From Sporothrix humicola (taxonomy: Eukaryota > Ascomycota > Sordariomycetes > Ophiostomatales > Ophiostomataceae): DNA of 64,000 bases. The position numbers and the translations under genes are program-made. Below the pieces are notes generated by a model. The model worked only from the letters and a program-made list of their open reading frames with translations. It searched no databases and was not told where the DNA came from. Positions within the stretch are counted from its first letter, which is position 1. Each line of letters opens with the position of its first letter. The DNA lies in contig WNYE01000080.1 in assembly GCA_021396245.1 (NCBI GenBank), forward strand, positions 62,001-126,000, given 5' to 3'. Positions 1 through 10,972 of the stretch are shown one piece after another.

Positions 1-208
1 GTCTCGGATCAGGCTCGTAATGTCGTCGTTGTAGAGAAGCGCATTAGTAAACACCTTTGGCGGCGGGAAGCTGTCCAGATAGAGCAAAGAAACTATTAGC
101 AGACGTTCACGTCACGGAGATCAACAAAAACAACCAGACTCACGGAAGATTGCGAATGCCTTGGCAGGACACAGATATTTGGTCCAGATGGACCATGAGA
201 TGTGACAT
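1..208 (-). CDS. SPC34: DASH complex subunit Spc34-like, 5' part only (runs off the window)
   Basis: This is the start of a kinetochore protein gene, cut by the window edge. Exon 1 runs from the ATG at 208 to 144. The intron is 143-71 (donor GTGAGT, branch GCTAAT, acceptor ACAG), and exon 2 runs from 70 off the edge. The joined frame gives 45 residues starting MSHLMVHLDQIS and continuing through LPFPPPKVFTNALL to DITSLIRD. The pattern LPFPPPK.FTNALL..DIT.LIRD is what I know from the N-terminus of fungal Spc34, a subunit of the DASH/Dam1 ring that couples kinetochores to microtubules. The intron falls inside the LP|FPPPK motif and the phases agree (2 bases + 1). Only a short piece is visible, so the family call rests on this motif alone. 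The rest of the gene lies outside the window. Confidence 0.72.
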
Positions 209-3200
209 TTCGAAGGCCGTGCAATCGTATTTTTTTTTGTCAATTTTTCGTCGAGTACGGGCAGTAATTTGAATGTGTTCCGTGGTTTTGTTCAAGGTTG
301 ACGATGTCTGGTGCTTGTTTGACGCGGGTTGACGCGCCGCCAATTTGCACTTAGGAACTTGGCGTAGTAAATAATGCCAGCCAAAATATCGGGCAGCTGC
401 CCCGCATTGTCCAATCGCTTCCCCTCGTTCGTTGTGTATTTACTTCTCCACTTTAATTGGTAGACATCAGACTGCACCTTCCTGACCGCCTTGTGAGCTT
501 CACTACGACGTACTTTCACAGCTGTCCGAGCTATTTGAAGCATGCGCGCAAGCGGGGCCTAAATGCATCTCTGTATGGCTGTTCTTTCTGTTTTCCTAGG
601 AGCGCGAAACGCATGGAGAAAGAGGAAGGCGCGGCGTATCAACGGCTGCTTGCTGTTCTTCATTGCCCAACTCTGGAGTTAGCGTCGACTCTGGCCCAGT
701 CGCACCTTCCTTGAATTTCGCCCTGCTTACCGCAGAAGCCGCCACCAATAACACAAACGGCAGTTGCAACCCGTTGCGACCCATCGTGCTCTCCCGAAGA
801 CCTAACGATCCGTGAGCTGTTTTTCATTTTATTATGCGCAATATTCAATGTCTTTATTGCTAGTTCCTCGACTCATTTCTTATGCTCTCATCTCACACTG
901 TTAAAGGAGAGGGCGGCCCAGAAATATCCCAGTTCCGCCCTGGCTTCCTCCGATCTATGTTAAGATACTTTCCCAAGTGGAAGGAATGCGCTATCATGCT
1001 CTTGGGATGGCATGTGTGGTTCATGCTCGTACTCGTAGAGAGGAAGCCACGATTGGCACACTTGCCATAAACGACAGAAGCTTAGAAGAGCTCTCTTCCC
1101 ACTCTCACACCTCCTTTCCCTTCTTCTCCTTTTGCATTCTCTCCTTTGTTTACTCTCCGTACCCACAACTCGCAGCCCTGCGGTGAAGCCGGGCCACGTC
1201 CATCGCGACGTCCACGTCGTCGACAGCAACTGCACCCGATCATCGGCCGTTTGATATTGATATATTTTGACAGGATCTCGCCTCTTTCTTGCCAATCGCT
1301 TCCACTTCGTCCTTCTGCCAGCTTCTTTGTCCTTCCCTGGTGCAAGCATCCGAGACCAATCTATCCATCTCTCGTGCTCTCAGGCACCAAATCTCACAAA
1401 AAGACGCAATTTAAAGCATCGACAAAAAAACGTGCCCATAAATGAGAAGCGTTCTCTCCGTTCCGAAACACCAGTCCGGCCTTTCTCATGAGCATTGCTG
1501 CCCAAGTCGCCTTCCTGTCCTTCCTTGGCCCGTTTTTTCCCTTGCCAACTGGGGTCCGCACAAGGTCGTGGTGCCGCTCTAATACGGCACACTGTGGGCT
1601 CTGCCGTTGAGGGTGGGTCAGGTCGCAACTCAACTCGTCCTCCACTTCCGTCGCATGTTTCTGTTGTGGCTGTTTGCCAGTGTGTGTTGTAAGTGCATTG
1701 TGTATCCGTTTTATCTTCCGCTCGATGAAAAAGAAACAAAGCCAAAAAGACGCACAGATAAATATCACCAGGAGTCTAACGGGCTTCCAGTCTGCATTGG
1801 ATCTCAGAGACCCTGCAAGAAGGAATGGGGCTTTTCATGCTAACCTGCGTTAAGGTAGAAAAAACTATAAGTTGCAGATGCAATACCCCTTCCCATGCAG
1901 CATTGCCCGTTCCTAGTTTGGTCGCTATCTTGTCTTCGTGCCCTTGTCTTTTTTACATCGCTACAACCCATCTCCACGGTTTCCCACCCCACGACACTTT
2001 GATATATCAACAGTCTGCTGCTTTCCGCTACTTGGGTTAGTGGGATTTGCTACTATCTTCCTCGCCCTCGTCTTCGAAACGTCAGAGCACACGGCAGCGC
2101 TGGGGACGTGACAATTCCATTCACATCCCAATCTGTTTAGTCTCTCCTGCACCCTCGCCAGTTTTATTTTTACTCTCATTCTCACTCTCGGCGTCCATTG
2201 ACTTTGCCATTGCCATTGCCATTGCCAATTGTCAACTCCCACTCAGCCTCTGGATTATCTCACAACTCTGCCAATGTGCGAATCGACCACCCCAACATTT
2301 GTCAATAATTGGCCCTTCACATATTCTTCTTCTTGCACCTGATTTTCTTCATTTTCCCCCCAGCATTCTAACATCCTCCACTTACCGTATCCCTCACGTT
2401 CCGTGGCGCCGTCTCTAACGTGCTTTCAACGTGCATCAACACGCCTTCTCCTCTCCACCCTCTTCCACCCCTCCCCCATTCCTTTGGGCTGGTCTGCAGC
2501 TTCCCCCTCCATCAAAAGCGGCCGACACGAGCCAGTCACTGGCCTTTCTCTTGTGCCCACCCGTCCGCTGCGATAGCTGGCTGCCCTCAATTTCCGTGTT
2601 CCGGGATCAGCAGCAAGTTAGCATCAGTTGCAGGATACTTGCGGATTGCAGTATACACAGCATCAGCCGGTGTACTCGTCAACACGAACAGCTCAGATGC
2701 CCCAAATACACAAGCAAAATCCGCCGCCACTTCGACAACGCACAGCTGGGATCTGACATCTGCAAGCCTGGTCGCTTTTGTCCCTTAGCCCACACTCTTA
2801 CATCCACGTCGACCAACGTACACGCCCATCCTCCGAGGACATCTTACCTCGCCTCGTCCACCCATACCGCAACCTAACGCTTCCGCCCTCGACCAAACGC
2901 CCTGCTTAACCTCACATTCTCTTTGATTTTAAATCTTTTCGTCTGCTTCCATTGTGTCCTTAGTGCATTGCCCCTCATTCTGCCGCTCCCCCCTCTCAAT
3001 GCGTCTCTTTCCCTCAGCATCCTTGGGCACCTGAATTCGTTATTTTTTCTCACACTGTTATTTTCTAATCTTCCCTCTTATTCATCCTCCCCAAGGTTGT
3101 CCTCTTGCTGCGCGAAATCCTGCATCTTACTTGACACTAAGTTTATCATGACAACCAACCAACGTTCACTACACTCCTCTTGTCAGAGGCTCGAACTTTG

Positions 3201-3807
3201 GGTGCTTGATCCTTGAAAATCTCTTGTCCTTATTTTATTTTTTGAAAGAAAGAGCGGCCGGGTCACTTGCCGCCTTCGATCATCCACCTTCCATCTTCAC
3301 TTCAAACAACAACCTGAGAGCTTGGACTCTGCACCTTCACATCTCCGGTATCGTCGTGCCGCTCTTTTTAAACAGAGGCAGTACATACGCATATTTGCAG
3401 ACGAGCACGCACAAAATTCACAAAACCCCCACATCACTCGCGATAAGCGGTGATCCCACCCGTCGAGACTATTTGCGGTTGGCTCCTTAATTGAAAAAAA
3501 AAGAAGAAAAAAAGAAAGGTGTAGACACGCCATCATATCGGACCAAAAGTCGATCTCGGGAAACACACATCTCGGTATGCTAAGGAGATTCTGACCTATT
3601 TTACATCACCTACGCAGGCCCGACCGTTCGGAACCCGAGGTGGAAGCCACTGAAGAAGACAACGTTCTCTCTTTACCAGGCGTTTGTTTTACTTTTTGGG
3701 CACAAAGAAGTTCTCTTTCGCAAGTGACAGCAGACAGCTCCGACGCACAAAATTAACATCAACTCCTCAAGCATCCTGCTTTCTTCCTGTTTTTTTCCTC
3801 ATTGCGA
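209..3807. other. Long intergenic region with pyrimidine-rich tracts
   Basis: About 3.6 kb separate the divergent Spc34-like and acidic-protein genes. The open frames here are short, overlap each other on both strands and look like no protein I know. From about 2150 to 3800 the plus strand is strongly C/T-rich, as is common in promoters and long 5' leaders of filamentous ascomycetes, so much of the right half may be leader of the 3808 gene. A short GCCATT tandem repeat lies near 2205-2228. No tRNA or other RNA gene was recognised. Confidence 0.5.
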
Positions 3808-5094
3808 ATGTCACCGGCGATCTCACACCCTACCAGTCTTCCTGCTAAGATGTCTCGCACAATGGACCCCGTCTCACCGCCCGAAGCGCCCATCACGGCT
3901 TCTCCCGGTGGCAGAAGATCAGCTACCCGCCTTCTCCACCAACCCAACAACTCCCGGCATACACTGTCTTCCTCGCCACGGTTTTCAATACCACCGGTCG
4001 CCGCTGGCGCCAGCGGCATTCCTTTCCGGGCAAGCCCCATCCGGCCAGACGAGTCATCACCACGACGGTCAGCTGTTTCTTCCATAAACGGCGCCATTGG
4101 CAGAGGCCTCGACACCAATAATGACGAAGCAGAGGAAGCCGCCAGTGACGGTGACGACGATGAAGATGACGACGAAGACCAGTCGGACTCCGACTCTGAT
4201 TCTGTAGCGAGCGGCAGCGTCTCGAAATCGTCCAGCTCCGCAGACCTATCAAGTCCGCCAATAACATCACGACCTGTGCCTTTTCAACAACGCCAAGGAC
4301 GAACGAGTGGCTCAGCTTCTCCAGCATACACGCCTGGTAGCGGCAGAATGAAATTCAGTAGTGCAAGGCGGCCCTCCATAAGCGGCAATGCCGGCCAATC
4401 TTCGGCACGGCTGTTTGTTGTTGAAGCAACGCTGATTATTGAAGAGGTCAGCGACTTTGACAGCGACAATGGCCGCATCAAGGTCATATTGCCATGCGAG
4501 ATCGAGGAGGCCGAATCTGAGCGTGAAAAGACACCGGATCCGAATCAGCACCGGAGCGGAAAGCTCAACATCGGCAAGGCGCGACGAAGGTCATCTGCTC
4601 GACTCTCTCGGCTTCCCGAGATTGACCGCAGTGTTATGAGCGGCCTTAGAGGCTTCTCGTTCCGGAATGACTCTGACGAAGAGGCAATAGACGAAGATGA
4701 CGAGGACGGTTCAGATTTGGACGAGAATGCATACAACGCATTCCGCCTCAAACAGCGTGAGGAGAGGCGCCGGCGCCGCATGACCTCTGGAAGCATCAGC
4801 AAACGCACAATCAGTGAGAGTATTGGCAGCGATACGGATAATGAGGACCTAAGCGCCATGCTTGATGCAAGCGAGGTTGGATCGAGTGCTCGCCGTCTAA
4901 GACGACGAATCGGTGACCGCCACAGCCTGCAGTTCCAGGACCCTCCCCCGCCCCGGATCGACGAGCTTGAGGAGCCGGATACGAGTGACAACGAGGATGA
5001 CGTTAAGGAACTCACCAAGGATGGCGAAACACTGGCCCGAGAGCTTCCTTACTACACTCTGGAATATATCAGCATGGAGGTTGACTCCCCATGA
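3808..5094 (+). CDS. Conserved-looking acidic, serine-rich protein of unknown function
   Basis: An intronless frame of 428 residues from the ATG at 3808; a second possible start, MSRTMDP, is at 3850. The codon at 3802 is TTG, not ATG. The N-terminal third is Ser/Pro-rich (SSPRFSIPP, ASPIRPDESSPRRS). An Asp/Glu/Ser stretch follows near residues 110-150, then a short hydrophobic block, LFVVEATLIIEEV, near residue 205. The rest mixes acidic runs with arginine-rich pieces (REERRRRRM, ARRLRRRIGDR). The C-terminus, LARELPYYTLEYISMEVDSP, has low redundancy and looks constrained. There is no signal peptide or membrane helix. The composition suggests a nuclear, largely disordered protein, but that is inference. 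I do not recognise the family. The 3' end is followed by about 1.5 kb of non-coding DNA. Confidence 0.7.
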   Translation: MSPAISHPTSLPAKMSRTMDPVSPPEAPITASPGGRRSATRLLHQPNNSRHTLSSSPRFSIPPVAAGASGIPFRASPIRPDESSPRRSAVSSINGAIGRGLDTNNDEAEEAASDGDDDEDDDEDQSDSDSDSVASGSVSKSSSSADLSSPPITSRPVPFQQRQGRTSGSASPAYTPGSGRMKFSSARRPSISGNAGQSSARLFVVEATLIIEEVSDFDSDNGRIKVILPCEIEEAESEREKTPDPNQHRSGKLNIGKARRRSSARLSRLPEIDRSVMSGLRGFSFRNDSDEEAIDEDDEDGSDLDENAYNAFRLKQREERRRRRMTSGSISKRTISESIGSDTDNEDLSAMLDASEVGSSARRLRRRIGDRHSLQFQDPPPPRIDELEEPDTSDNEDDVKELTKDGETLARELPYYTLEYISMEVDSP

Positions 5095-6574
5095 TAATTG
5101 TTGGGAACGAATTGGCTTGCGGGAAAGCGCCGACGATAACGAAACAACAATGGCGACCGCAACGGCACGCGTTTAAATCATGTATCATGACACCTTATAA
5201 CATTTTATGGATATCTGCGAAAGCCACGTTTTTTTTTTTTCATCAACCGACAATTCCAGCAACTGCAGAATAATATTCGATTGGCCCCATTATGGCCACT
5301 CGAGCAACACAAGCACACCACTCTATCCCGATGCCCTATTCGATCTACAAATTGGCTTTCTATACAGAGTAGGGAAGCTTTATGCATATATATTTTCCCC
5401 CGCTGTCTTCCCATTTGCGTTTTTTTTTTTTTCTTTCTTTTTCGGCCGTTTTTGGGCCACATACTAGAGGTGATACAGATCGCATGCAGGATAACAGCGA
5501 ACTTCTGTTTTCTTTCACTATCTTGGGAGGAAGGATTATCCTAGGCCTATGAGTCTGTATCATTATTGGGGTTTATCCTTTATTTTTATGCGTCTAGGCC
5601 TCCTCTCTTCCCCTGACTCTTCTACCTCGCACTGATGTCGTTCTATTTTGTTCTCTTTTCATCTCAGCCTTTTCTCTTCTCTTTTTCTTTGTCTCCTAAT
5701 TCATGTTCACGATGTCAAGATACCTCATAGATTTGGGACACGGCGTCCACGGTCACTGCTTTTTCGTCAGGACCAGAGGATGTTAGGATATTTAGATAGC
5801 CTTTTTTTTTCAGATACATTTTATTTGCGGAGATTTACACAAGAATTGTCATTTTGTATACCGTATTATTTATTCCAGACAATATGATGGCTGGAGTGGT
5901 GACAAGCCATTCGTATTGTACAACAAGGCGCCTACAAGTTACAGTACAAGGCTTAACGCCAATTGTCTTGATAAGTTGACTCCTCGGATATTAGAGAAAC
6001 AACATAAGAAATACAATTCTCAGAAAATGTAAAATTTCGAAAAGGATCAAATTGATAAAAATTGTATCAAAGTATTGTGCTCGGTATCAAGGGCCTGGAA
6101 GAAGCGATCAGTAAAATCTAGATGGCTGTATTTAAGTGTATTTATGCAGATATGCGGTGTGGCTGAGGTGTGGCGTTAAATTTTCGCGACCAATCTAGGA
6201 AGGCTGCCAATCGACCCAAAGGCGACCGCGTTAACAACCTCACATCCATCACCATCCATTTGCCATAACCGACCCTCCACCGACTCCATCTCAACGATAG
6301 TGCCGTCGATGCATTCTCAATAATCAGAATACGAATTCCCACTAGTGGGCATCGGAGATTTCTCGAGCATCGTCTATCACTTGCCCCTGTCGCAAACTCT
6401 CGATTTGCGACACGCCAATTGCGACCGATCAATTGGACAGGCCCCTTTCCCCATTGCTGAGGCCTCGTCTTCTCCTTCTGCCATCAGCAGCATCAAAACT
6501 ACGGTCCGAAATCGCGACAGCCACCGACTACATATCCACCATCCCTGTCGAGCCTCCCCACGATCGCATCGAAA
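5095..6574. other. Intergenic: terminator of the acidic-protein gene and promoter of TAF12
   Basis: About 1.5 kb without a supportable gene. T-rich runs lie near 5230-5240 and 5418-5442, and AT-rich DNA at about 5870-6130. The last 250 bases before TAF12 are C/A-rich leader sequence. The frame at 6377-7225 on the minus strand is a shadow of the Gln/Ala repeats of TAF12. Confidence 0.5.
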
Positions 6575-9138
6575 ATGAACCAGGGCAGCCCGCAGCAGAC
6601 TGGCGCCGGTACTCCCGGCGCCTCTGGGACGCCCATGCAGCAGCAGCTTTCGCAGCAGCAGCAGCAGCAGCCCATCATGTACCGGCCTGAGCAGATGCGC
6701 AACATCAAGGAGTTGACACCCCAGGAGCGCGGCAAATACGAGAACGGTCTTCGCGTTCTCTGGGCTACGGCTGAGGACAATCCTGAAGGTTCGGTCGAGA
6801 GAGAAAATGCCAGGAGAAAGATCCAAGAGTTCACGCCGGTTCTTGCACGCAAGATCCGCGAACGGCGCATGCAGGCTGTGCAGAGGCAGCAGATGCTGAA
6901 GCAACAGCAATTGCAGCAACAACAACAGGGCCAGCAGATGCCTCAAGGCGAGGGACAGGGACAGGCAGGCATCCAACAGATTCCGCAGGCCCAACCTGGC
7001 CAGGGCCCGCCACAAACCCAGGGTCAAGCTCAAGCCCAGACTATGGCGCAAGCGCAGCAACTCCAGGCCCAGCAGGCCCAGCTGCGGGCAGCAAACGCTG
7101 CCGCGGCAGCCGCAGGAAATGCAAACACAGCAGCAAGACCCGGCACGGCTGGATCGCCGCCTGCCGGGCCCCAGCAGCAGGCCCAGGCCGGTGCCGCCGG
7201 TCCACAACAGCAACCACGCCCTCAACAGGCCCCCAAGTTCTCAGACAATGTGCTGCAGAACCTGAACCTGCTCACCTATCTCCCTCCTCCTTCTCTGTCC
7301 GACAAACCGCCAGAAATCGCTGCAAAATGGCAGGAGGACGTGCGTAAGAAGCTGGGTGTGTCACTGACACAAATTGAGATGGCACGCAGCAACATTGCAA
7401 AGCTGGAGGCCAGTTTCAAGATGCGGTCGACCAGCGGCCAGATGACGCCCGAGGACGGCAAGACATACAAGGACCGGCGCGATATGCTTCAGAAGCTGCT
7501 GGACGACTCATCACGCTTTGTGGCTGCTTACCGTAAACAGCAGGAGCAGACCAAGCTATTCATGCAGCAGAAACTTATGCAGCAGCAGCAGCAACAAGCG
7601 GCGGGTGGTGCCGCGGGCGGACAGCAGCAGGCGCGCCCGCCACAACAGGCAGGAGCGGCCGCCCAGCAACCAGCTGGCCAACAGCAAAATCAGCAGAAAA
7701 ACACAAAGGCTGAGCCCACGAACATGCAGAATTCGCAAGCCAACATCAACGGCGCTATCGAAGCCGCAAAGAAAGAATCGATTGCTGCCGGCGCACGCCA
7801 AGGCCCAGGAAGCGCGAACATGGCTATCAACAGCACCGCCAATGCTACAGGCGCCGCAAACAAGCCGACGCCGGGGATTGTCCAGCAGACACCCATCCCT
7901 CCACCGGTGATTCCTGCGGCGGCCATGCAGGGCGCCTCCAAGCAGCCGCCCAAGCCGCCCGCGGTGCAAACGCCCGTGCACCCGCCTCCCACACCCATCA
8001 ACACAGCCCTCGCGGCCGCAAACAAGTCTGGTGGCCCGCCCACAGCCGGCACGCCGACGGCCGCTTCCGTTGCAGCTGCTGCAGCCGCTGGTCGCGTCCC
8101 CCAGACCCCACATGTGGCGACGCCAGTGAATGCGGCCCCAAGGGCTCTGTCGCACCAAAAGGCCATGGAAGAAGCGAACAAGAAGCGGGCTGCTTCAATT
8201 AGCAACGGCGCAGTTCCCACGCCTCCGTCGGGCCATGTTGCTTCTGCAAATGGAGCTACTCCTGGCTCGGGCGCTGCCACTCCTGGGGGCGGAAACAATA
8301 ACGCAGCTGCACAACAGCAAAATCTCCAAGCACAGCAACAAGCAGCCCTGAACCAGCAGCAGCAGCAGCAACAACAACAACAGCAAGCAGCTGCAGCCGC
8401 CGCCGCCGCCGCAGCGAATAACACTCCTGTCCAAAACGGCCCTGCAAGTGCAACTCAAGAGGCAGCCCGCATCAACACGAAGATGACCGAGCCGCGCCAA
8501 ATGTCTAAGCAACTGTCTGAGAAGGCCCAACAGATGCCCCAGCCAGTGTCACTCGGCGGAGGCCTTGTGCCTGGCCGTCCGACGCTGACGGGCGGCAGCG
8601 GTGTCGTCGGCGGTGTCCTCGGTCAGGCTGCCATCGCCAAGGTGCCCGCGATCCAGATTGACGGCGAGGGTGAGCGTGTGCTGAACAAGAAGCGCCTGGA
8701 CGAGCTGGTCCGCCAGGTCTGTGGCGGCACCGCCGAGGGCCACGAAGGCAATCTTTTGCAGCCGGAAGTCGAAGAGGTATGTCGCTTACCATTACCATCC
8801 ACTTACATCACCATCACCCTCTGTACCATACACCATACGTATTTCACCTCCATGCAGCATCTTATTAACATACCCAGTCCGTCCTGAACCTGGCAGACTC
8901 GTTTGTCGACAGCGTGCTCCACTCCGCATGCCGCAATGCCAAAGAGCGTGGCTCCAAGGTCCTCGAGATCCGCGATCTGCAGCTCGTGCTCGAGCGCACA
9001 TACAACATCCGCATCCCCGGCTACTCGTCTGACGAGCTGCGCACCGTCCGCAAGGTCCAGCCTAGTATGGCCTGGATCACAAAGATGAGCGTCATCCAGG
9101 CTGCCAAGGTCACTTCGGCCACTAAGAATGACCCTTGA
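6575..9138 (+). CDS. TAF12: Transcription initiation factor TFIID subunit 12 (TAF12; also a SAGA subunit)
   Basis: Exon 1 is 6575-8776. The intron is 8777-8877 (donor GTATGT, acceptor CCCAG), and exon 2 is 8878-9138; both exons are in phase 0, giving 820 residues. The C-terminus holds the TAF12 histone fold (about residues 700-800): LNKKRLDELVRQV, then EEVEE-type acidic spacing, SVLNLADSFVDSVLHSACRNAKERGS, LEIRDLQLVLERTYNIRIPGY. This is the H2B-like fold that pairs with TAF4 in TFIID and with Ada1 in SAGA. The intron splits the fold just before SVLNLADSF. The N-terminal 690 residues are Gln-, Ala- and Pro-rich, with CAG/CAA runs near 6640-6670, 6900-6930, 7565-7590 and 8357-8390 and a poly-Ala run near 8391-8415. 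The conserved fold gives the identification; the remainder is low-complexity activator-like sequence. The protein should be nuclear. Confidence 0.93.
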
Positions 9139-10972
9139 GCAGCTTTGAGCGGGCGTCCCTGCTCTTTTTTTTCGCTCTCCCTTCACATGATGTTTCTCAT
9201 GTTTTGCGCTTAATCTCTCTCTTTTGCTTCTTGCTTGTCTGTTATTTGTTTTATTCGGATGGGAAATGCGGATTTTCGCCAAGGGAATGGCTGGAGCCAC
9301 GGCGCGGTATCGTTTTGCTTCATCACTGTTTCGTTTTGTTTTGACCTCTTCGTATAAAGTCACTGATACCTTATTTACAATAAAATAAAATACATTTCTA
9401 CAAATTGCCTTGTAGACACTGAAATCTTAACAGACCTGAGATGTCATGAACCTGTGAACGGAGATCACGTGGATTTAACTCTGCTATTTGAATTACAGCA
9501 CACTGCCAATATTTTATCGCTGACTTTGGGGTAGCTCCTCATGCAGGCATGGCAATCCATTAACTCGAAAAGACCATGTGCGCGGTTATGATGAGACAGA
9601 TTTCACAGTATTGATAGGCAATTCACGAAGCCAGAATGTCGCGGAGAAATAAACAATAATCCAAATTGGAGACAACCTGATGCTGAGAAGAAAAAATGGC
9701 GTAGCTAATTCTTACAACTTTTATACTCGCCTCTAAAAATATAAACATCGTGATATCTGCCATCGTGAAAATCTTTCTTTTGGTTGTTGACACTTTTGTG
9801 TGTATAAATGCAATTGGTGCGACTTCGAGAATGGATGAGTAATACAGCCAAGCCTTCTGGTTGTCGCGCAGAGGCAGACCTGACAGTACGACGCCTGCAG
9901 TCAGAAGGCAGCCATGGACTAACGTCACGCGAGTGAATTGGGTGAAGAAGGGGCGCCAGCACAACGTGGGTACCAGTGACCCGCCATCACACATAGCCTA
10001 GCCCAGTATACATGTACTCAGGACACGGAAACAGACCCCTCGCCCAGCTCCAATAGCGCGTGTGCCACTCTCCAGCAGACCATGTGCACTAAAAGCAGGG
10101 GCAACGCAGCACTCATTCGTGCCTTCTTGCCCCTGTAACCGCTGCTGTTGGTAGGCCGCTTGCTCTGTGTATGGTCAGGTCCATGCCACCATTCCATCAC
10201 CTTCTGCGATATTGAGGCTTCACTCCCAGCTCCGCACACTGGTCTTTCGTCCATTGCGCCTTCCTCGCTTTTGAACTACCTTGACATTTTGTAGTCTGTT
10301 TTGATTGCCTTACTTTAACATCGACACTTTTTCCGGCCTCACTTCCGAACTATCTCTCCCATTGCACTGCATTTCTTCCTGCTGCAGCGGCACGACCCTC
10401 CAAACCGCGACCACCTGCAGCTATATTTCGACGTTGCTGGGGTTCAACAGCACCCCCAAAAGGTCCAGTCCCAGTCTTTTTTTCAGGCTAACGGCAGCCA
10501 AAGCTTTCTTTCGCCTCTCACTCGCTGCCTCAGCCGCGTTTCCTCCTTGCTGTCTTCCATCATCATCCTCCTTCTAGCCATCGCTTTCTCCTCCTCATCA
10601 CCAATCCCTCCCAACGACCTGGTGCCCTGATTTCATCACCATTCGGATTTTCCTCCCACACCTGCACCTCTCATCTCCTGCTCCATCATCGACAACACAA
10701 CGGTGGCAGATCCCCATCGGACCGGGTTTTGAAAGGACAAAGACGCAAACCACCGCATCGAGCGAACACCAGCCCACAGTGCACCGGCGCCACTTTTGCA
10801 AACCAAATCTAGGAAGCTAATCTTTCCTCCCCCTCCCTCCCTGCTTTCTCGCATCTCCTACCCTTCCTGCCTATCGCGAACCGCAGCTCGACGCGCTTTG
10901 CCTGAGAAAGACAATTCGACTTCGAAATAACACGGCATTTCAGCCCAACAATCACACACACAATCCCTCGCC
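9139..10972. other. Intergenic: TAF12 terminator and RPN3 promoter/leader
   Basis: About 1.8 kb with no supportable gene. An AT-rich stretch with AATAAA-like words at about 9378-9392 may serve TAF12 polyadenylation. The segment 10330-10960 is C/T-rich leader of RPN3. Short frames at 9623-9994 (-) and 10305-10577 (+) resemble nothing known. Confidence 0.5.

Noticed and set aside
6377..7225. 282-codon minus-strand frame rich in Leu and Cys
   Set aside because: It is antisense to the CAG/GCC repeats of TAF12, which produce long open antisense frames.
10702..10710. GGTGGCAGA upstream of RPN3, similar to the yeast proteasome control element GGTGGCAAA
   Set aside because: One base differs, it lies in a long C/T-rich leader, and a single copy is expected by chance often enough.
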